DNA of 32,906 nt, from assembly GCA_025459125.1 (NCBI GenBank), contig JALORE010000048.1, positions 1 through 32,906 of the forward strand. Reading direction: 5' to 3'. Positions 16,267 to 25,533 of this stretch are shown piece by piece. Each line of letters begins with the position of its first letter. The stretch's first letter is position 1. The notes under the pieces were generated by a model that made no database searches, was not told where the DNA came from, and saw nothing but the letters and a program-made list of their open reading frames with translations. The translations under genes and the position numbers were made by a program. This DNA comes from Planctomycetota bacterium (GTDB lineage Bacteria > Planctomycetota > Phycisphaerae > Sedimentisphaerales > Anaerobacaceae).

Positions 16267-17040
16267 GTGAAGTCAAACGCCTTTACGCTCATCGAGCTGT
16301 TGGTGGTCATCGCGATCATCGCCCTGCTGATGGCGATCCTGATGCCCGCCCTGGGGCGGGTGCGGCAGCAGGCCAAAGCCACGGCGTGCCAGTCGAATCT
16401 GCATCAATGGAGCCTGATCTTCTCCATGTACGACAACGATCATGACGGCCGGTTCTGCAACGGCTGCAGCAGCTACAACACCGACGACCGGCGGCACTGG
16501 GCCATGGCGCTGCGCTCCTACTACTTCCGCGATCGGGAGATCACCCTGTGTCCCACGGCCACGAAGCCTTACGTGGAAGGCGGCGAAGTACCCTATGGCA
16601 GTTACCGCGGGCCGGACAACGTTCTGCTCAGCTACGGGCTCAACGGTTGGGCCTACCATGCCCAGGCCGCGGATGAAGCCTTCGGACGCCCGGTCGAGAA
16701 CTTCTGGGGCAAACTGCATGTTGCAGGCGCGGGGAACATCCCGCTGTTTTTGGATTGCCTGCACGCCGAAGGCCGTCCTTTCGAGAAGGACGCGCCCCCG
16801 GCGCTCGAGGGAGCGATGCCGGCCTTCGACATCAACGTGAACATGGTGCGCTTCTGCCTGAACCGCCACCACGGCGCAGTGAACGGCCTGTTCATGGATT
16901 TGTCGTTGGCCAAAGTACCGCTCAAGCATCTCTGGTCGCTGAAATGGCACCGCAACTTCGATACGAACGGCCCCTGGACCAAAGCGGGCGGGGTCAAGAC
17001 CGAAGATTGGCCCGAATGGATGAGAGGCCTGACAGAATAA
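16267..17040 (+). CDS. Prepilin-like protein (type II/IV pseudopilin, H-X9-DG related)
   Basis: About 257 residues. [30 protein letters not shown] is a textbook type IV prepilin/pseudopilin N-terminus: a short basic leader, cleavage before Phe, Glu at +5 and a ~20-residue hydrophobic helix. A GTG at 16267 with AAGGA upstream gives the short leader expected; an ATG at 16252 would add five residues including two acids. The rest is a soluble head with FCLNRHHGAVNGLFMDLS near the C-terminus, which aligns with the planctomycete H-X9-DG motif but has DL in place of DG. Such proteins are assembled by a type II secretion or pilus machine, none of which is encoded here. The gene is packed between the FAD oxidoreductase (31-base gap) and a LamG gene (23-base gap), so it is probably translated from a shared transcript. 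Confidence 0.9.
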   Translation: MKSNAFTLIELLVVIAIIALLMAILMPALGRVRQQAKATACQSNLHQWSLIFSMYDNDHDGRFCNGCSSYNTDDRRHWAMALRSYYFRDREITLCPTATKPYVEGGEVPYGSYRGPDNVLLSYGLNGWAYHAQAADEAFGRPVENFWGKLHVAGAGNIPLFLDCLHAEGRPFEKDAPPALEGAMPAFDINVNMVRFCLNRHHGAVNGLFMDLSLAKVPLKHLWSLKWHRNFDTNGPWTKAGGVKTEDWPEWMRGLTE

Positions 17041-17063
17041 TGGCTCCTAGTGGAGGATTGATG

Positions 17064-19643
17064 ATGTCTACCCGAATCACAGGCTCACTCGTGCTGGCCC
17101 TGCTGCTGACTCTCAGCGTGAGTGTCGCCCAGGCCGGTTCCCTGGTGGGGTACTGGTCCTTTGACAACGTCCAGGGCACGCTGGTCCCGGATCAAAGCGG
17201 CAGCGGCAATGACGGCACGATCCAAGGCACGCCGGCGGTGATCGACGGACCCTTCGGGAAGGGCCTGCAGCTCAACGGCACCAGCGACTACGTCGACGTG
17301 GGCAATGCGCCGAGCCTCAATCTCACGACGAAGGTGACCCTCGCCGCGTGGGTCAAGACCCAGGACGCCGGCACGCCGGCCGCCGGGACGCAGGTCGGCC
17401 AGAACCATTACATCTCGAAGCACAACAGCTATCAGATCAAGCACCGGACCAACCTGTTGATCTTCGCGATCTGGGATGCGGCTGCGCCCTTCGCCACCCG
17501 CATCTCGATCGACAACTCCTTCAACGGAGAATGGCACCACGTCGTCGGCACGTATGATGGCAAGGCGCTCAAGACCTACGTGGACGGGAAGATGGAGGGT
17601 GAGGCCGCCCATGTAGGAGACATCGACAGCATCAATCTCAATGTGAACATCGGCAAGAACCCCAACCAGAACGATATGAACTTCCGAGGCGGGATCGACG
17701 AGGTCCAGATCTACAACCGGGACCTGTCCGCCGCCCAGGTGCAGGAGGTGTTTGCAGGGACTCTGCCCTCCTTTGCCCGAGCCGTTGAGCCCGATCCCGT
17801 GGACGGGGCCAAGGGCGTGGCCTTACCTATGGTGAAGTGGACGCCGGGCGAGGGAGCGGTGCTGCACGAGGTCTACTTCGGCACGGACCCGAACCTGACC
17901 CCAACCGACTTCCGCGGGAGCCAGGCGATCGCCATGTACTGGCACCAGCCGGGTCTCACCCCGGGCCAGACCTACTACTGGCGCATCGACGAGGTGGCCG
18001 CCGACGGCACCCGGACCACCGGCAAGGTCTGGAGCTTCACCGCGGCCTCGCTCAAGGCCTACGGTCCGAAGCCCCGAGACGGCATGCTGTGGCTGGATCC
18101 GGCCGGCGTGAAGCTTGCCTGGGAGTACGGCCAGGGCGCGATTCAGCACGACATCTACTTTGGGACGGACAAGGCGGCCGTCGAGGCCGGCGCGGCGAGC
18201 GTGCTGGTCGGCAAGCAGTCGGTCAACAGCTATAATCCGGGCCCGCTCCAGAGCGACACCACCTATTACTGGCGCATCGATGAGCACACCAGCACCGGCG
18301 AGTTGAACCAGGGCAGTGTCTGGACCTTCAGCACCAGCGGCGGGCGCTACGACGGCGTCAAGGCGGAGTACTTCGCCAACCCGGACGTGACGGGACAGCC
18401 GGCCGTCGTCCGCACCGAGCCCAAGATCGACTTCACCTGGCCCGACGGTACGACCGAAGGCGTGAACTCCCCCGCCGTCGGCATTCCCGTGAACAACTAC
18501 TCGGCCCGGTGGTCCGCGGAGCTGCGCGTGGCCTTCAGCGGCGAGTACCGCTTCGTCGTCAACATCCGCGACAGCGGGCGGCTCTGGCTGGACGACAAGC
18601 TCCTGATCGACCGCTGGCCCAACGATGGCAGCATCCCGGAGTACAGCACCAAGGCCATCCAACTGGTCGCGGGCAACACGTACGCTCTGGTGATGGAATG
18701 GAACAAGTACAACCCCGGCGCCTCGGCCCGCCTGGAATGGATCGATCCCTTCGGCGAGCGGTCGATCGTCGGACCGGGCTACCTCCAGCTCCCACTGCGG
18801 GCGAACAAGCCCCGGCCGACCATGGGCCAGAAGGACGTCACCGATACGCCGGTCCTCCAATGGTCCCCCGGTTCCAAAGCCGCGCAGCATGACGTCTACT
18901 TCGGCGTGGATGCCCAGGCGGTCGCCGCCGCCGACACGGCTTCGTCCGTCTACCAGGGCCGCCAGGCGCTCGCGGAAACAACGTTCGATCCCGGCCCGCT
19001 CCCGTGGGGCCAGACCTACTACTGGCGGGTGGACGAGGTCAACAGCGCCAGTCCCGACAGCCCCTGGAAGGGCGACGTCTGGAGCTTCACCGTCGCCGAT
19101 TTCCTCGTGGTTGACGATTTCGAGGGCTACACCGACAACGAAGGCAGCCGGATTTACGAGACCTGGATCGACGGCTGGACCAACGCCACGGGCTCGGTGG
19201 TGGGCTACCTCCAGGCGCCGTTCGCCGAGCAACGGATCGTCCGCAACGGCCGGCAGTCCCTGCCGCTGGAATACAACAACGTCAAGACGCCGTATTATTC
19301 CGAGGCCGAGCGAACCTGGGACACGTCCCAGAACTGGACCGTTCATGGTGTTGATACCCTGACGCTCTGCGTCCAGGGCCAGACTGCCAACACCGCGCAG
19401 GCGTTCTATGTGACGGTCGAAGATGCCGCGGGACACGCCGCCACGGCGGTCCACCCCGATGCGGCAGTACTGACAAAGGCCCAATGGACCGAATGGCGCG
19501 TCCCGCTGAGCAGTCTGACCGGCGTGAATGCCGCCCGAATCAAGAAAATCGTGCTGGGCGTCGGCAACCGGACCAGTCCCGCCGCGGGGAGCCGCGGACG
19601 CATCTACATCGATGATATCCGGATTATGAAAGGCGGAAATTGA
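17064..19643 (+). CDS. Secreted LamG-PA14 protein with three YYWR(I/V)DE modules
   Basis: A 859-residue protein; GGAGG lies seven bases before ATG 17064, and an adjacent ATG at 17061 is an alternative. A signal peptide (to about 24) is followed by a LamG domain (about 26-235; LVGYWSFDN ... GGIDEVQIYNRDLS) and two fibronectin-like modules (about 236-330 and 331-428). A PA14 domain (about 430-575) contains VKAEYFANPDVTG, GEYRFVVNIRDSGRLWLDD and GASARLEWIDP. A third module follows (about 576-678), then the C-terminal domain shared with the neighbours (VDDFEGYTDNEGSRIYETW ... IYIDDIRIM). PA14 and LamG are both glycan-binding folds, so this is probably a surface or secreted polysaccharide-binding protein. 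It starts 23 bases after the prepilin gene. Confidence 0.88.
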   Translation: MSTRITGSLVLALLLTLSVSVAQAGSLVGYWSFDNVQGTLVPDQSGSGNDGTIQGTPAVIDGPFGKGLQLNGTSDYVDVGNAPSLNLTTKVTLAAWVKTQDAGTPAAGTQVGQNHYISKHNSYQIKHRTNLLIFAIWDAAAPFATRISIDNSFNGEWHHVVGTYDGKALKTYVDGKMEGEAAHVGDIDSINLNVNIGKNPNQNDMNFRGGIDEVQIYNRDLSAAQVQEVFAGTLPSFARAVEPDPVDGAKGVALPMVKWTPGEGAVLHEVYFGTDPNLTPTDFRGSQAIAMYWHQPGLTPGQTYYWRIDEVAADGTRTTGKVWSFTAASLKAYGPKPRDGMLWLDPAGVKLAWEYGQGAIQHDIYFGTDKAAVEAGAASVLVGKQSVNSYNPGPLQSDTTYYWRIDEHTSTGELNQGSVWTFSTSGGRYDGVKAEYFANPDVTGQPAVVRTEPKIDFTWPDGTTEGVNSPAVGIPVNNYSARWSAELRVAFSGEYRFVVNIRDSGRLWLDDKLLIDRWPNDGSIPEYSTKAIQLVAGNTYALVMEWNKYNPGASARLEWIDPFGERSIVGPGYLQLPLRANKPRPTMGQKDVTDTPVLQWSPGSKAAQHDVYFGVDAQAVAAADTASSVYQGRQALAETTFDPGPLPWGQTYYWRVDEVNSASPDSPWKGDVWSFTVADFLVVDDFEGYTDNEGSRIYETWIDGWTNATGSVVGYLQAPFAEQRIVRNGRQSLPLEYNNVKTPYYSEAERTWDTSQNWTVHGVDTLTLCVQGQTANTAQAFYVTVEDAAGHAATAVHPDAAVLTKAQWTEWRVPLSSLTGVNAARIKKIVLGVGNRTSPAAGSRGRIYIDDIRIMKGGN

Positions 19644-19717
19644 GCCGAAGTACATCATAAATCGTAGCTCGTAACTGGTAAATGGATGCCGTGTGCATCC
19701 CAGAAGGAGGATCAGGT

Positions 19718-21715
19718 ATGTGCGAGAGAACCGTGTGTCTGATCGTATTGTGTGTGTTGGGCCTGGCCTCGCTGGCCCCGGCCGGCGGCTTGGTCGGCTG
19801 GTGGAAGCTCGATGAGACCACCGGCACGACCGTCAATGACTCCAGCGGCAACGGCATCACCGGCACCCTGGTGGGCACGCCGCAGTGGGTGGCCGGCAAG
19901 CTCGGCGGCGCGCTTGAACTTGACGGGAAGTCCTGGGTGGACTTCGGCAATCCCCCCCAGACCCTGATGACCGGCACGACGCCCGTGGCGATCGCCTTGT
20001 GGATCAATCCCAGCAATCTGGGCACGATCCTCGCGCAGTCGGGTCATGACCGGGCCTTTCTCTGGCGGAACTACGACTGGGCCTTCAAGGCCAGCGGCCC
20101 GTACCTGCGGTTCACGACACCCGGCGTCCTCGACTACAACGCCCTCAATTCGATTCTGAAACTCAACGAGTGGCAGCACGTCGCCGTCGTGTTCCGGCCG
20201 GCCGTGGGCACGCAGGGCTTGGCCGTCTTCTACCTCAATGCGGTCGAGACCGACCGCGTGCTCTCGAGCACCACGTCCAACGGAGGTTACCATGCCACCG
20301 CGCCAACGGTCGCGGCCAGCACCGTGACCGGTGGACACGTGGCCCTGGGAAACAACCAGTGGAGCACTGCCGCCGCCAATCAGGCCTTTCTCGGTCTGTT
20401 CGATGACGTGCAGCTCTACGACCGGGAGCTGACCGCGGCGCGGCTCCAGGAGATCGTCGCGGGCGGCAGCGCCAACCTCCAGAAAGCGGAGAAACCCGAT
20501 CCGGCCGACCAGGCCGTGGGCGTCACGCAGGGGCTGCTCCAGTGGACGGCCGGCGCCGGCGCCCTGACGCACAACGTCTACGTCGGCGCCAGTCCCGAGC
20601 TGACGGCGGCCGACCAGGTGGCGGTGAATCAGCCGTTCGCCATGTACTTCCATGTGCCACCGCTGCAGCCGGGCGCTACCTATTACTGGCGCATCGATGA
20701 AGTGGACGCGGCGGGCAAAGTAACCACCGGCGATGTCTGGAGTTTCACGGTCCTGCCGGCGTCCGCCTGGGCTCCGAAGCCCGCGGCCGGCGCGACCTAC
20801 ATCGTGGCCAACCCCACGCTCACCTGGACCGCCGGCGCCGCGGCCGCCGGTCATGATGTCTACCTGGGCACCGACCGCGCCGCGATCGAGGCCGGCGCTC
20901 CGGAGGCCAAGAAGGGAGACAAGCTGCCCACGACGTCCTTCGCCGCCGCGGACCTGGCGCGCGGCCAGACCTACTACTGGCGCGTCGACGAAATCCTCGC
21001 GGACGGCAGCAAAGTGCCCGGTCCGGTTTGGTCCTTCACGGTCCGTCCGGTCATCGACAAGACCGATCCGGCTCTGGTCGGCTGGTGGAAGCTGGACGAC
21101 GAGCAGGCCGGCCTGGCGGTCGATTCCTCCGGCTATGACAACTATGGCGCCCTGCAAGGCGGCGTGAAGTTCGTGGCGGGCCACAGCGGCAACGCCCTGC
21201 TGTTCGACGATATCGATGATTGGGTGGACTGCGGCAACGATGCCAGCCTGAACAACGTGGAATCGGTCTCGGTGGCCGCCTGGATCGTGCGGTACCGCAC
21301 CGGCGGCGAGCGTCGCGTCGCGAGCAATCACAACAACAAGACCGGCGGCTACAAGCTGACCGTCTATTCCAACAACAAAGTTGAATTCGAGGTGCGCACC
21401 GACAAGAACGCCTCGACCACCAACCGCAATGTCGCCGCGGGAACTGTGCTGGACGCCGAGGTCTGGTATCACGTGGTCGGCGTTTACGAGAAGGGTCAGG
21501 CCCTCCGGACGTACGTCAACGGCAAGCTGGACCGGGAGTTCGCGACCACCAACGTCGCCGGCATCTCCGACGGTGTGTTCCGCATCGGCCGCGAGTCGCA
21601 TTCGAATGCGAACCGCTGGATCGGCCTGATCGACGACGTCCGGGTCTACAACAAGGCCCTGACCGAGGCGGAGATCCAACAGCTCGCGCCGGTGGCGCCG
21701 CCCGTGGCTCCATGA
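19718..21715 (+). CDS. Secreted double-LamG protein with two YYWR(I/V)DE modules
   Basis: A 665-residue protein; AAGGAGG lies before ATG 19718. A signal peptide (about 1-22) is followed by LamG 1 (about 24-248; LVGWWKLDETTG ... GLFDDVQLYDREL), two fibronectin-like modules (about 255-345 and 346-445) and LamG 2 (about 450-655; LVGWWKLDDEQAG ... IGLIDDVRVYNKAL). Unlike the other three LamG proteins it lacks the C-terminal VDDFE...YETW domain. The first ~500 residues are a close paralogue of the start of the next protein, including the same leader sequence around the ribosome site, so the two arose by tandem duplication. It is probably a surface glycan-binding protein; no catalytic residues are evident. 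Confidence 0.87.
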   Translation: MCERTVCLIVLCVLGLASLAPAGGLVGWWKLDETTGTTVNDSSGNGITGTLVGTPQWVAGKLGGALELDGKSWVDFGNPPQTLMTGTTPVAIALWINPSNLGTILAQSGHDRAFLWRNYDWAFKASGPYLRFTTPGVLDYNALNSILKLNEWQHVAVVFRPAVGTQGLAVFYLNAVETDRVLSSTTSNGGYHATAPTVAASTVTGGHVALGNNQWSTAAANQAFLGLFDDVQLYDRELTAARLQEIVAGGSANLQKAEKPDPADQAVGVTQGLLQWTAGAGALTHNVYVGASPELTAADQVAVNQPFAMYFHVPPLQPGATYYWRIDEVDAAGKVTTGDVWSFTVLPASAWAPKPAAGATYIVANPTLTWTAGAAAAGHDVYLGTDRAAIEAGAPEAKKGDKLPTTSFAAADLARGQTYYWRVDEILADGSKVPGPVWSFTVRPVIDKTDPALVGWWKLDDEQAGLAVDSSGYDNYGALQGGVKFVAGHSGNALLFDDIDDWVDCGNDASLNNVESVSVAAWIVRYRTGGERRVASNHNNKTGGYKLTVYSNNKVEFEVRTDKNASTTNRNVAAGTVLDAEVWYHVVGVYEKGQALRTYVNGKLDREFATTNVAGISDGVFRIGRESHSNANRWIGLIDDVRVYNKALTEAEIQQLAPVAPPVAP

Positions 21716-21721
21716 TTGATG

Positions 21722-21806
21722 ATTTACGAATGATGATTCGCCCGGGGCGGCCGCGGGCGCGGCAAGGCGGTTCGACGGGCGACAATGAAGCATGAATCGT
21801 AACTCG
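21722..21806. repeat. Palindromic intergenic element, family C
   Basis: A GC-rich centre is flanked by AT-rich imperfect inverted arms: GATTTACGA on the left and TCGTAACTC on the right, with CGCCCG/CGGGCG closer in. A related element follows the next gene (25261-25346), and a right half alone precedes the 19718 gene (about 19660-19680). It lies between two tandem LamG paralogues and ends just before the ribosome site of the second. Confidence 0.55.
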
Positions 21807-21826
21807 TACCAGAAGGAGGATCAAGT

Positions 21827-24800
21827 ATGTGCAAGAAAGTTGTGGTTCTGACGATTCTGTGTGCCGTGGGCCTGGCCCCCGTGGCCAGTGCCGGCCTGGT
21901 CGGCTGGTGGAAACTGGACGACGGAGCGGGAACCGTCGCCACGGATTCCAGCGGCAACGGCATCAACGGCAATTTCGTGGGCACTCCGGTGTGGGCAGCC
22001 GGCATGAATGATACCGGCGCCCTGGAACTGGACGGCAAGTCCTGGTTGGACTTCGGCAATGCGCCGAAGACGCTGTTCACCGGCACGATGCCGCTGAGCC
22101 TCGCCTTGTGGATCTACCCGACCAACCTGGGCACCACCCTGGCCGCTTCGGGCCATGATCGCGCCTTTGTCTCCCGCAACCTGGACTACGCCTTCAAGTC
22201 CAGCGGTCCTTATGCGCGCTTCACCACGCCCGGCGTGCTGGACTACAACGCGCAGAAGACGGTCCTGAAAGTGGGTGAATGGCAGCACGTCACGGTCACG
22301 TTCCAGCCGGGCTCGGGCGCGCCGGGGCAGGCGGTCTTCTACCTGGATGGCGTGGAGACCGACCGCATCAACTCGGGCGCGACCAACGGCGGCTACAATG
22401 CCACTGCCGCCACGGCCGGCGCCGTGGCCGGTGTCGGCGGCCCCTTCTTCATCGGCAACAACCAGTGGGCTACGAACCAGTTCTATTTTGGCCGATACGA
22501 TGACATCCGGCTCTACGACAACCTCCTGACCGCGGACGAGGTCAAACAACTGGCGTTCCGCAGCAAGGCGTACAAGCCCTCGCCGGCCGACAAGGCCACC
22601 GGCGTCTCGCAGCCGTTGTTCCAGTGGGCGTCGGGCAGCTCCGCCGTACTGCACAACGTCTACATCGGCAAGAGCCCGGAGCTGACGGCGGCCGATCTCG
22701 TGGGGCCGAATCTCCCGTTCGCCATGTTCTACTACCTGGCCGGGTTGGAGCCCGGCGTCACCTACTACTGGCGCATCGATGAAGTGGACGCCACCGGGAA
22801 GGTGTACCCGGGCGACGTGTGGAGCTTCACCGCGACCCCGAAGACCGCCTGGACGCCGAAGCCCGCGGATGGCGCCACGTTCCTGCCTCCGGCGACAACC
22901 CTTTCCTGGACGGCCGGCATGAACGCGGCAACCTACGACGTCTACCTGGGTACGGACCGCGCCGCCATCGAAGCCGGTGACGCCGGGACGAAACAGGCCG
23001 CCAAGCTGCCGACGACGTCCTACGCCGCAGCGAATCTGGAGCGCGGGAAGACCTACTATTGGCGCATCGACCAGACCCTGATCGATGGCAGCGCGGTACC
23101 GGGACTGATCTGGAGCTTCTCGGTGCGTCCGGTCACGGCCATCACCGATCCCAATCTCCTCGCCTGGTGGAAGCTGGACGAAGAGGGCTCCGCGTACGCC
23201 GCCGACTATTCCGGTCATGACATCTACGGCACGCTCACCGGCAGCACGCGCTGGGCGGAAGGCCTCCTGGGCAGCGGCCTGCAATTCAACGGCTCCAGCG
23301 ACTACGTGGATTTCGGCACGCCCGCCAGTCTCTACCTGCCGGTATCGTACACGTATAGCGTCTGGTTCAAGGTGGGCAAGGACATCGCCGGCAACAGCGG
23401 CGCGCAGTACCTGCTGTGCATCGGCTCGCGCAGCGACCTGGTGTTCGGCGTTGAGGACGCCGTCGGCGTCAACGGGGACCTCTCCCTGCACTACTACGAG
23501 GCGGCTCCCGGTCCCAAGTTCAATGCCCTGGGGGTCGGCCAGACCACCTGGACCGCCGACGAATGGCATATGGTGACCGCGACGAAAGATGCTGCCGGGC
23601 ACAAGATCTACCTGGACGGCGCGCTGAGAAACTCCGACACCAACACGAAGAACGACAACTACGCCACCACGCGAATGATCTCCATCGGCGCCCGCGGGTG
23701 GACGAATCCCAAGATCGCGTTCTTCAACGGCACGCTCGATGATGTCCGCATCTACAATCGGGCCCTGACCGAGAACGAGATCAAGCAGATCATGCGCGGC
23801 GACCCGCTGCTGGCCTGGGGTCCGGAGCCCAAATCCGGCGCTAAGCTGGACATTCGCGACGCGACGGCCCTGGCGTGGTCCGCAGGGGACAGCGCCGCCA
23901 AGCACGATGTCTACTTCGGCCAGGACAAGGCCGCCGTCAAGGCCGCCGACCCCACGTCGCCGCTCTATCAGGGCCGGCAGACCGGCACCAGCCTCTCGCT
24001 GGCCGGCCTGGTCCAGCTCGGCGGCGGGTCTTACTACTGGCGAATCGATGAGGTCGAAGCCGACGGCACCACGATCCATAAGGGCGTCGTCTGGTCGTTC
24101 ACCGTTCCCAACTACCTGCTCGTCGATGAGTTCGAGAGCTACACCGACATCGAAGGAGGCCGCATCTACGAGACCTGGATCGACGGCTGGACCAACGGCA
24201 CCGGCTCGGTCGTCGGCAACCTCCAGGCCCCGTTTGCCGAGCGGACGATCATCCACAGCGGCAAGCAGGCCATGCCGATGGACTACAACAACGCCAAGAC
24301 GCCGTTCTACAGCGAAACGGAGCGGACCTTCGCGCCGCTGCAGGATTGGACGGTGGGCGGCGTGGACACGCTGAACCTCTGGTTCCGGGGCCGGCCCGGC
24401 ACGCCGGTCGTCTCCGAGACGGTGCCCGGCCAGTACAGGATCGGCGCCTGCTCGAACGACATCTGGGGCGCCGCCGACAGCTTCTTCTTCTACTACAAGA
24501 CCCTCAGCGGCGATGGCACCATCACCGCCAAGGTGGTGGCGCTGACCGGCACGACTTCGAACTGGGCCAAGGCCGGCGTGATGATCCGCGAAAGCCTGGA
24601 CCCGGCCTCGACGTACGCGCTGATGTTCCCGACGCCGGACCGGCGCCGGGCCTTCCAGAACCGTCCCGCCGCCGGCGGCAATGCCGTCTCGGCCCACAGT
24701 GCGACCGGCGCGTTCACCGCCCTGCCGCTCTGGGTGCGCGTCGAGCGCAAGGGCAGCACGATCACCGGTTATTACTCCCTGGACGGCAAGACCTGGACCC

Positions 24801-25252
24801 GTCAGCCCGATACCGAGAACACAGGCACCGATCGCTCGCTCAACCCGCAGACGATCGCCATGGGCGCCACCGTCTGCGTCGGCCTGGCGGTCGCCAGCAA
24901 CAACTTCGGGGCCGCCACCTGCTATGGTGAGTTCGCCGAAGTCGCGACGACCGGCTCGGTCTCCGGGCAGTGGCGGCTCGCCAAGGTCGGTACCAGTTAC
25001 ACCAACGACTTGGACGCGCTGTATGTGACTGTCGAGGACAGCGCCGGCAAGAGCGCTACGGCAGTCCATACCGATCCGGCAGCGGTCAGCCTGACCACCT
25101 GGACCGAGTGGAAGGTCCCGCTCAGCAGTCTGACCGGCGTGAATCTCGCCAGGATCAAGAAGATGTACATCGGCGTGGGTAATCGCGCCAAACCGGTCCC
25201 GACCGGCGGTGGTCGCATGTACATCGACGACATCCGGGTGAGCAAGCCGTGA
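21827..25252 (+). CDS. Large secreted LamG protein with a domain nested in its C-terminal module
   Basis: A 1141-residue protein; AAGGAGG lies before ATG 21827. A signal peptide (about 1-23) is followed by LamG 1 (24-245), two fibronectin-like modules (247-440; the second has YYWRIDQ), LamG 2 (443-660; SDYVDFGTPASL ... GTLDDVRIYNRAL), a third module (661-762) and the C-terminal domain starting LVDEFESYTDIEGGRIYETW. That domain is interrupted after VDTLNLWFRGRPG by about 200 residues resembling a DUF1349-type beta-sandwich (GDGTITAKVVALTGT, WAKAGVMIRESLD, WVRVERKGSTITGYYSLDG). It then resumes at LDALYVTVEDSAGK and ends MYIDDIRVSKP. It is a tandem paralogue of the preceding protein over its first ~500 residues, and probably a surface polysaccharide-binding protein. 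Confidence 0.88.
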   Translation: MCKKVVVLTILCAVGLAPVASAGLVGWWKLDDGAGTVATDSSGNGINGNFVGTPVWAAGMNDTGALELDGKSWLDFGNAPKTLFTGTMPLSLALWIYPTNLGTTLAASGHDRAFVSRNLDYAFKSSGPYARFTTPGVLDYNAQKTVLKVGEWQHVTVTFQPGSGAPGQAVFYLDGVETDRINSGATNGGYNATAATAGAVAGVGGPFFIGNNQWATNQFYFGRYDDIRLYDNLLTADEVKQLAFRSKAYKPSPADKATGVSQPLFQWASGSSAVLHNVYIGKSPELTAADLVGPNLPFAMFYYLAGLEPGVTYYWRIDEVDATGKVYPGDVWSFTATPKTAWTPKPADGATFLPPATTLSWTAGMNAATYDVYLGTDRAAIEAGDAGTKQAAKLPTTSYAAANLERGKTYYWRIDQTLIDGSAVPGLIWSFSVRPVTAITDPNLLAWWKLDEEGSAYAADYSGHDIYGTLTGSTRWAEGLLGSGLQFNGSSDYVDFGTPASLYLPVSYTYSVWFKVGKDIAGNSGAQYLLCIGSRSDLVFGVEDAVGVNGDLSLHYYEAAPGPKFNALGVGQTTWTADEWHMVTATKDAAGHKIYLDGALRNSDTNTKNDNYATTRMISIGARGWTNPKIAFFNGTLDDVRIYNRALTENEIKQIMRGDPLLAWGPEPKSGAKLDIRDATALAWSAGDSAAKHDVYFGQDKAAVKAADPTSPLYQGRQTGTSLSLAGLVQLGGGSYYWRIDEVEADGTTIHKGVVWSFTVPNYLLVDEFESYTDIEGGRIYETWIDGWTNGTGSVVGNLQAPFAERTIIHSGKQAMPMDYNNAKTPFYSETERTFAPLQDWTVGGVDTLNLWFRGRPGTPVVSETVPGQYRIGACSNDIWGAADSFFFYYKTLSGDGTITAKVVALTGTTSNWAKAGVMIRESLDPASTYALMFPTPDRRRAFQNRPAAGGNAVSAHSATGAFTALPLWVRVERKGSTITGYYSLDGKTWTRQPDTENTGTDRSLNPQTIAMGATVCVGLAVASNNFGAATCYGEFAEVATTGSVSGQWRLAKVGTSYTNDLDALYVTVEDSAGKSATAVHTDPAAVSLTTWTEWKVPLSSLTGVNLARIKKMYIGVGNRAKPVPTGGGRMYIDDIRVSKP

Positions 25253-25260
25253 GCATTCTT

Positions 25261-25346
25261 GATTTATGACTCGCGATTGAAGATTGGCGCTGGGCGGTCG
25301 ATTCTTGGACCGGGCGTCGCGAAGAATAGGTCGTGAGTCGTAAGTC
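25261..25346. repeat. Palindromic intergenic element, family C, second copy
   Basis: The left arm GATTTATGACTCGCGA and right arm TCGTGAGTCGTAAGTC match at 13 of 16 positions after reverse complementing. A GC-rich centre lies between them. The element starts eight bases after the LamG stop. It resembles the one at 21722-21806 in layout and in the GATTTAYGA terminus. With the hairpin at 25399-25430 and the family A repeat at 25534-25625 it fills most of the gene-free stretch 25253-25692. Confidence 0.6.
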
Positions 25347-25398
25347 CTACTGTGGTCTTCGCGCTGCCTGCGGGGGCCGCGGTTGAGAAGAGGCAAAC

Positions 25399-25430
25399 CC
25401 GAGGCCCGTGCCCTATGGCGCGGGCCTCGG
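25399..25430. terminator. Transcription terminator between convergent genes
   Basis: A 14-bp stem with one G-T pair (CCGAGGCCCGTGCC / GGCGCGGGCCTCGG) and a CTAT loop. It is followed on the plus strand by CGTTCTTCTG, a short T-rich stretch, and preceded by AAGAGGCAAA, which is T-rich in the opposite direction. It lies about 150 bases after the last LamG gene and before the convergent beta-helix gene, so it probably works both ways. Confidence 0.7.
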
Positions 25431-25533
25431 CGTTCTTCTGCACACCCGCCCATGAATCTCGGCGAACAACGTCGGTCATTCCTGAGTGGCACGGCCAAAC
25501 TCGTTTGACCGTGCCCCCTCGCACACAATGACC

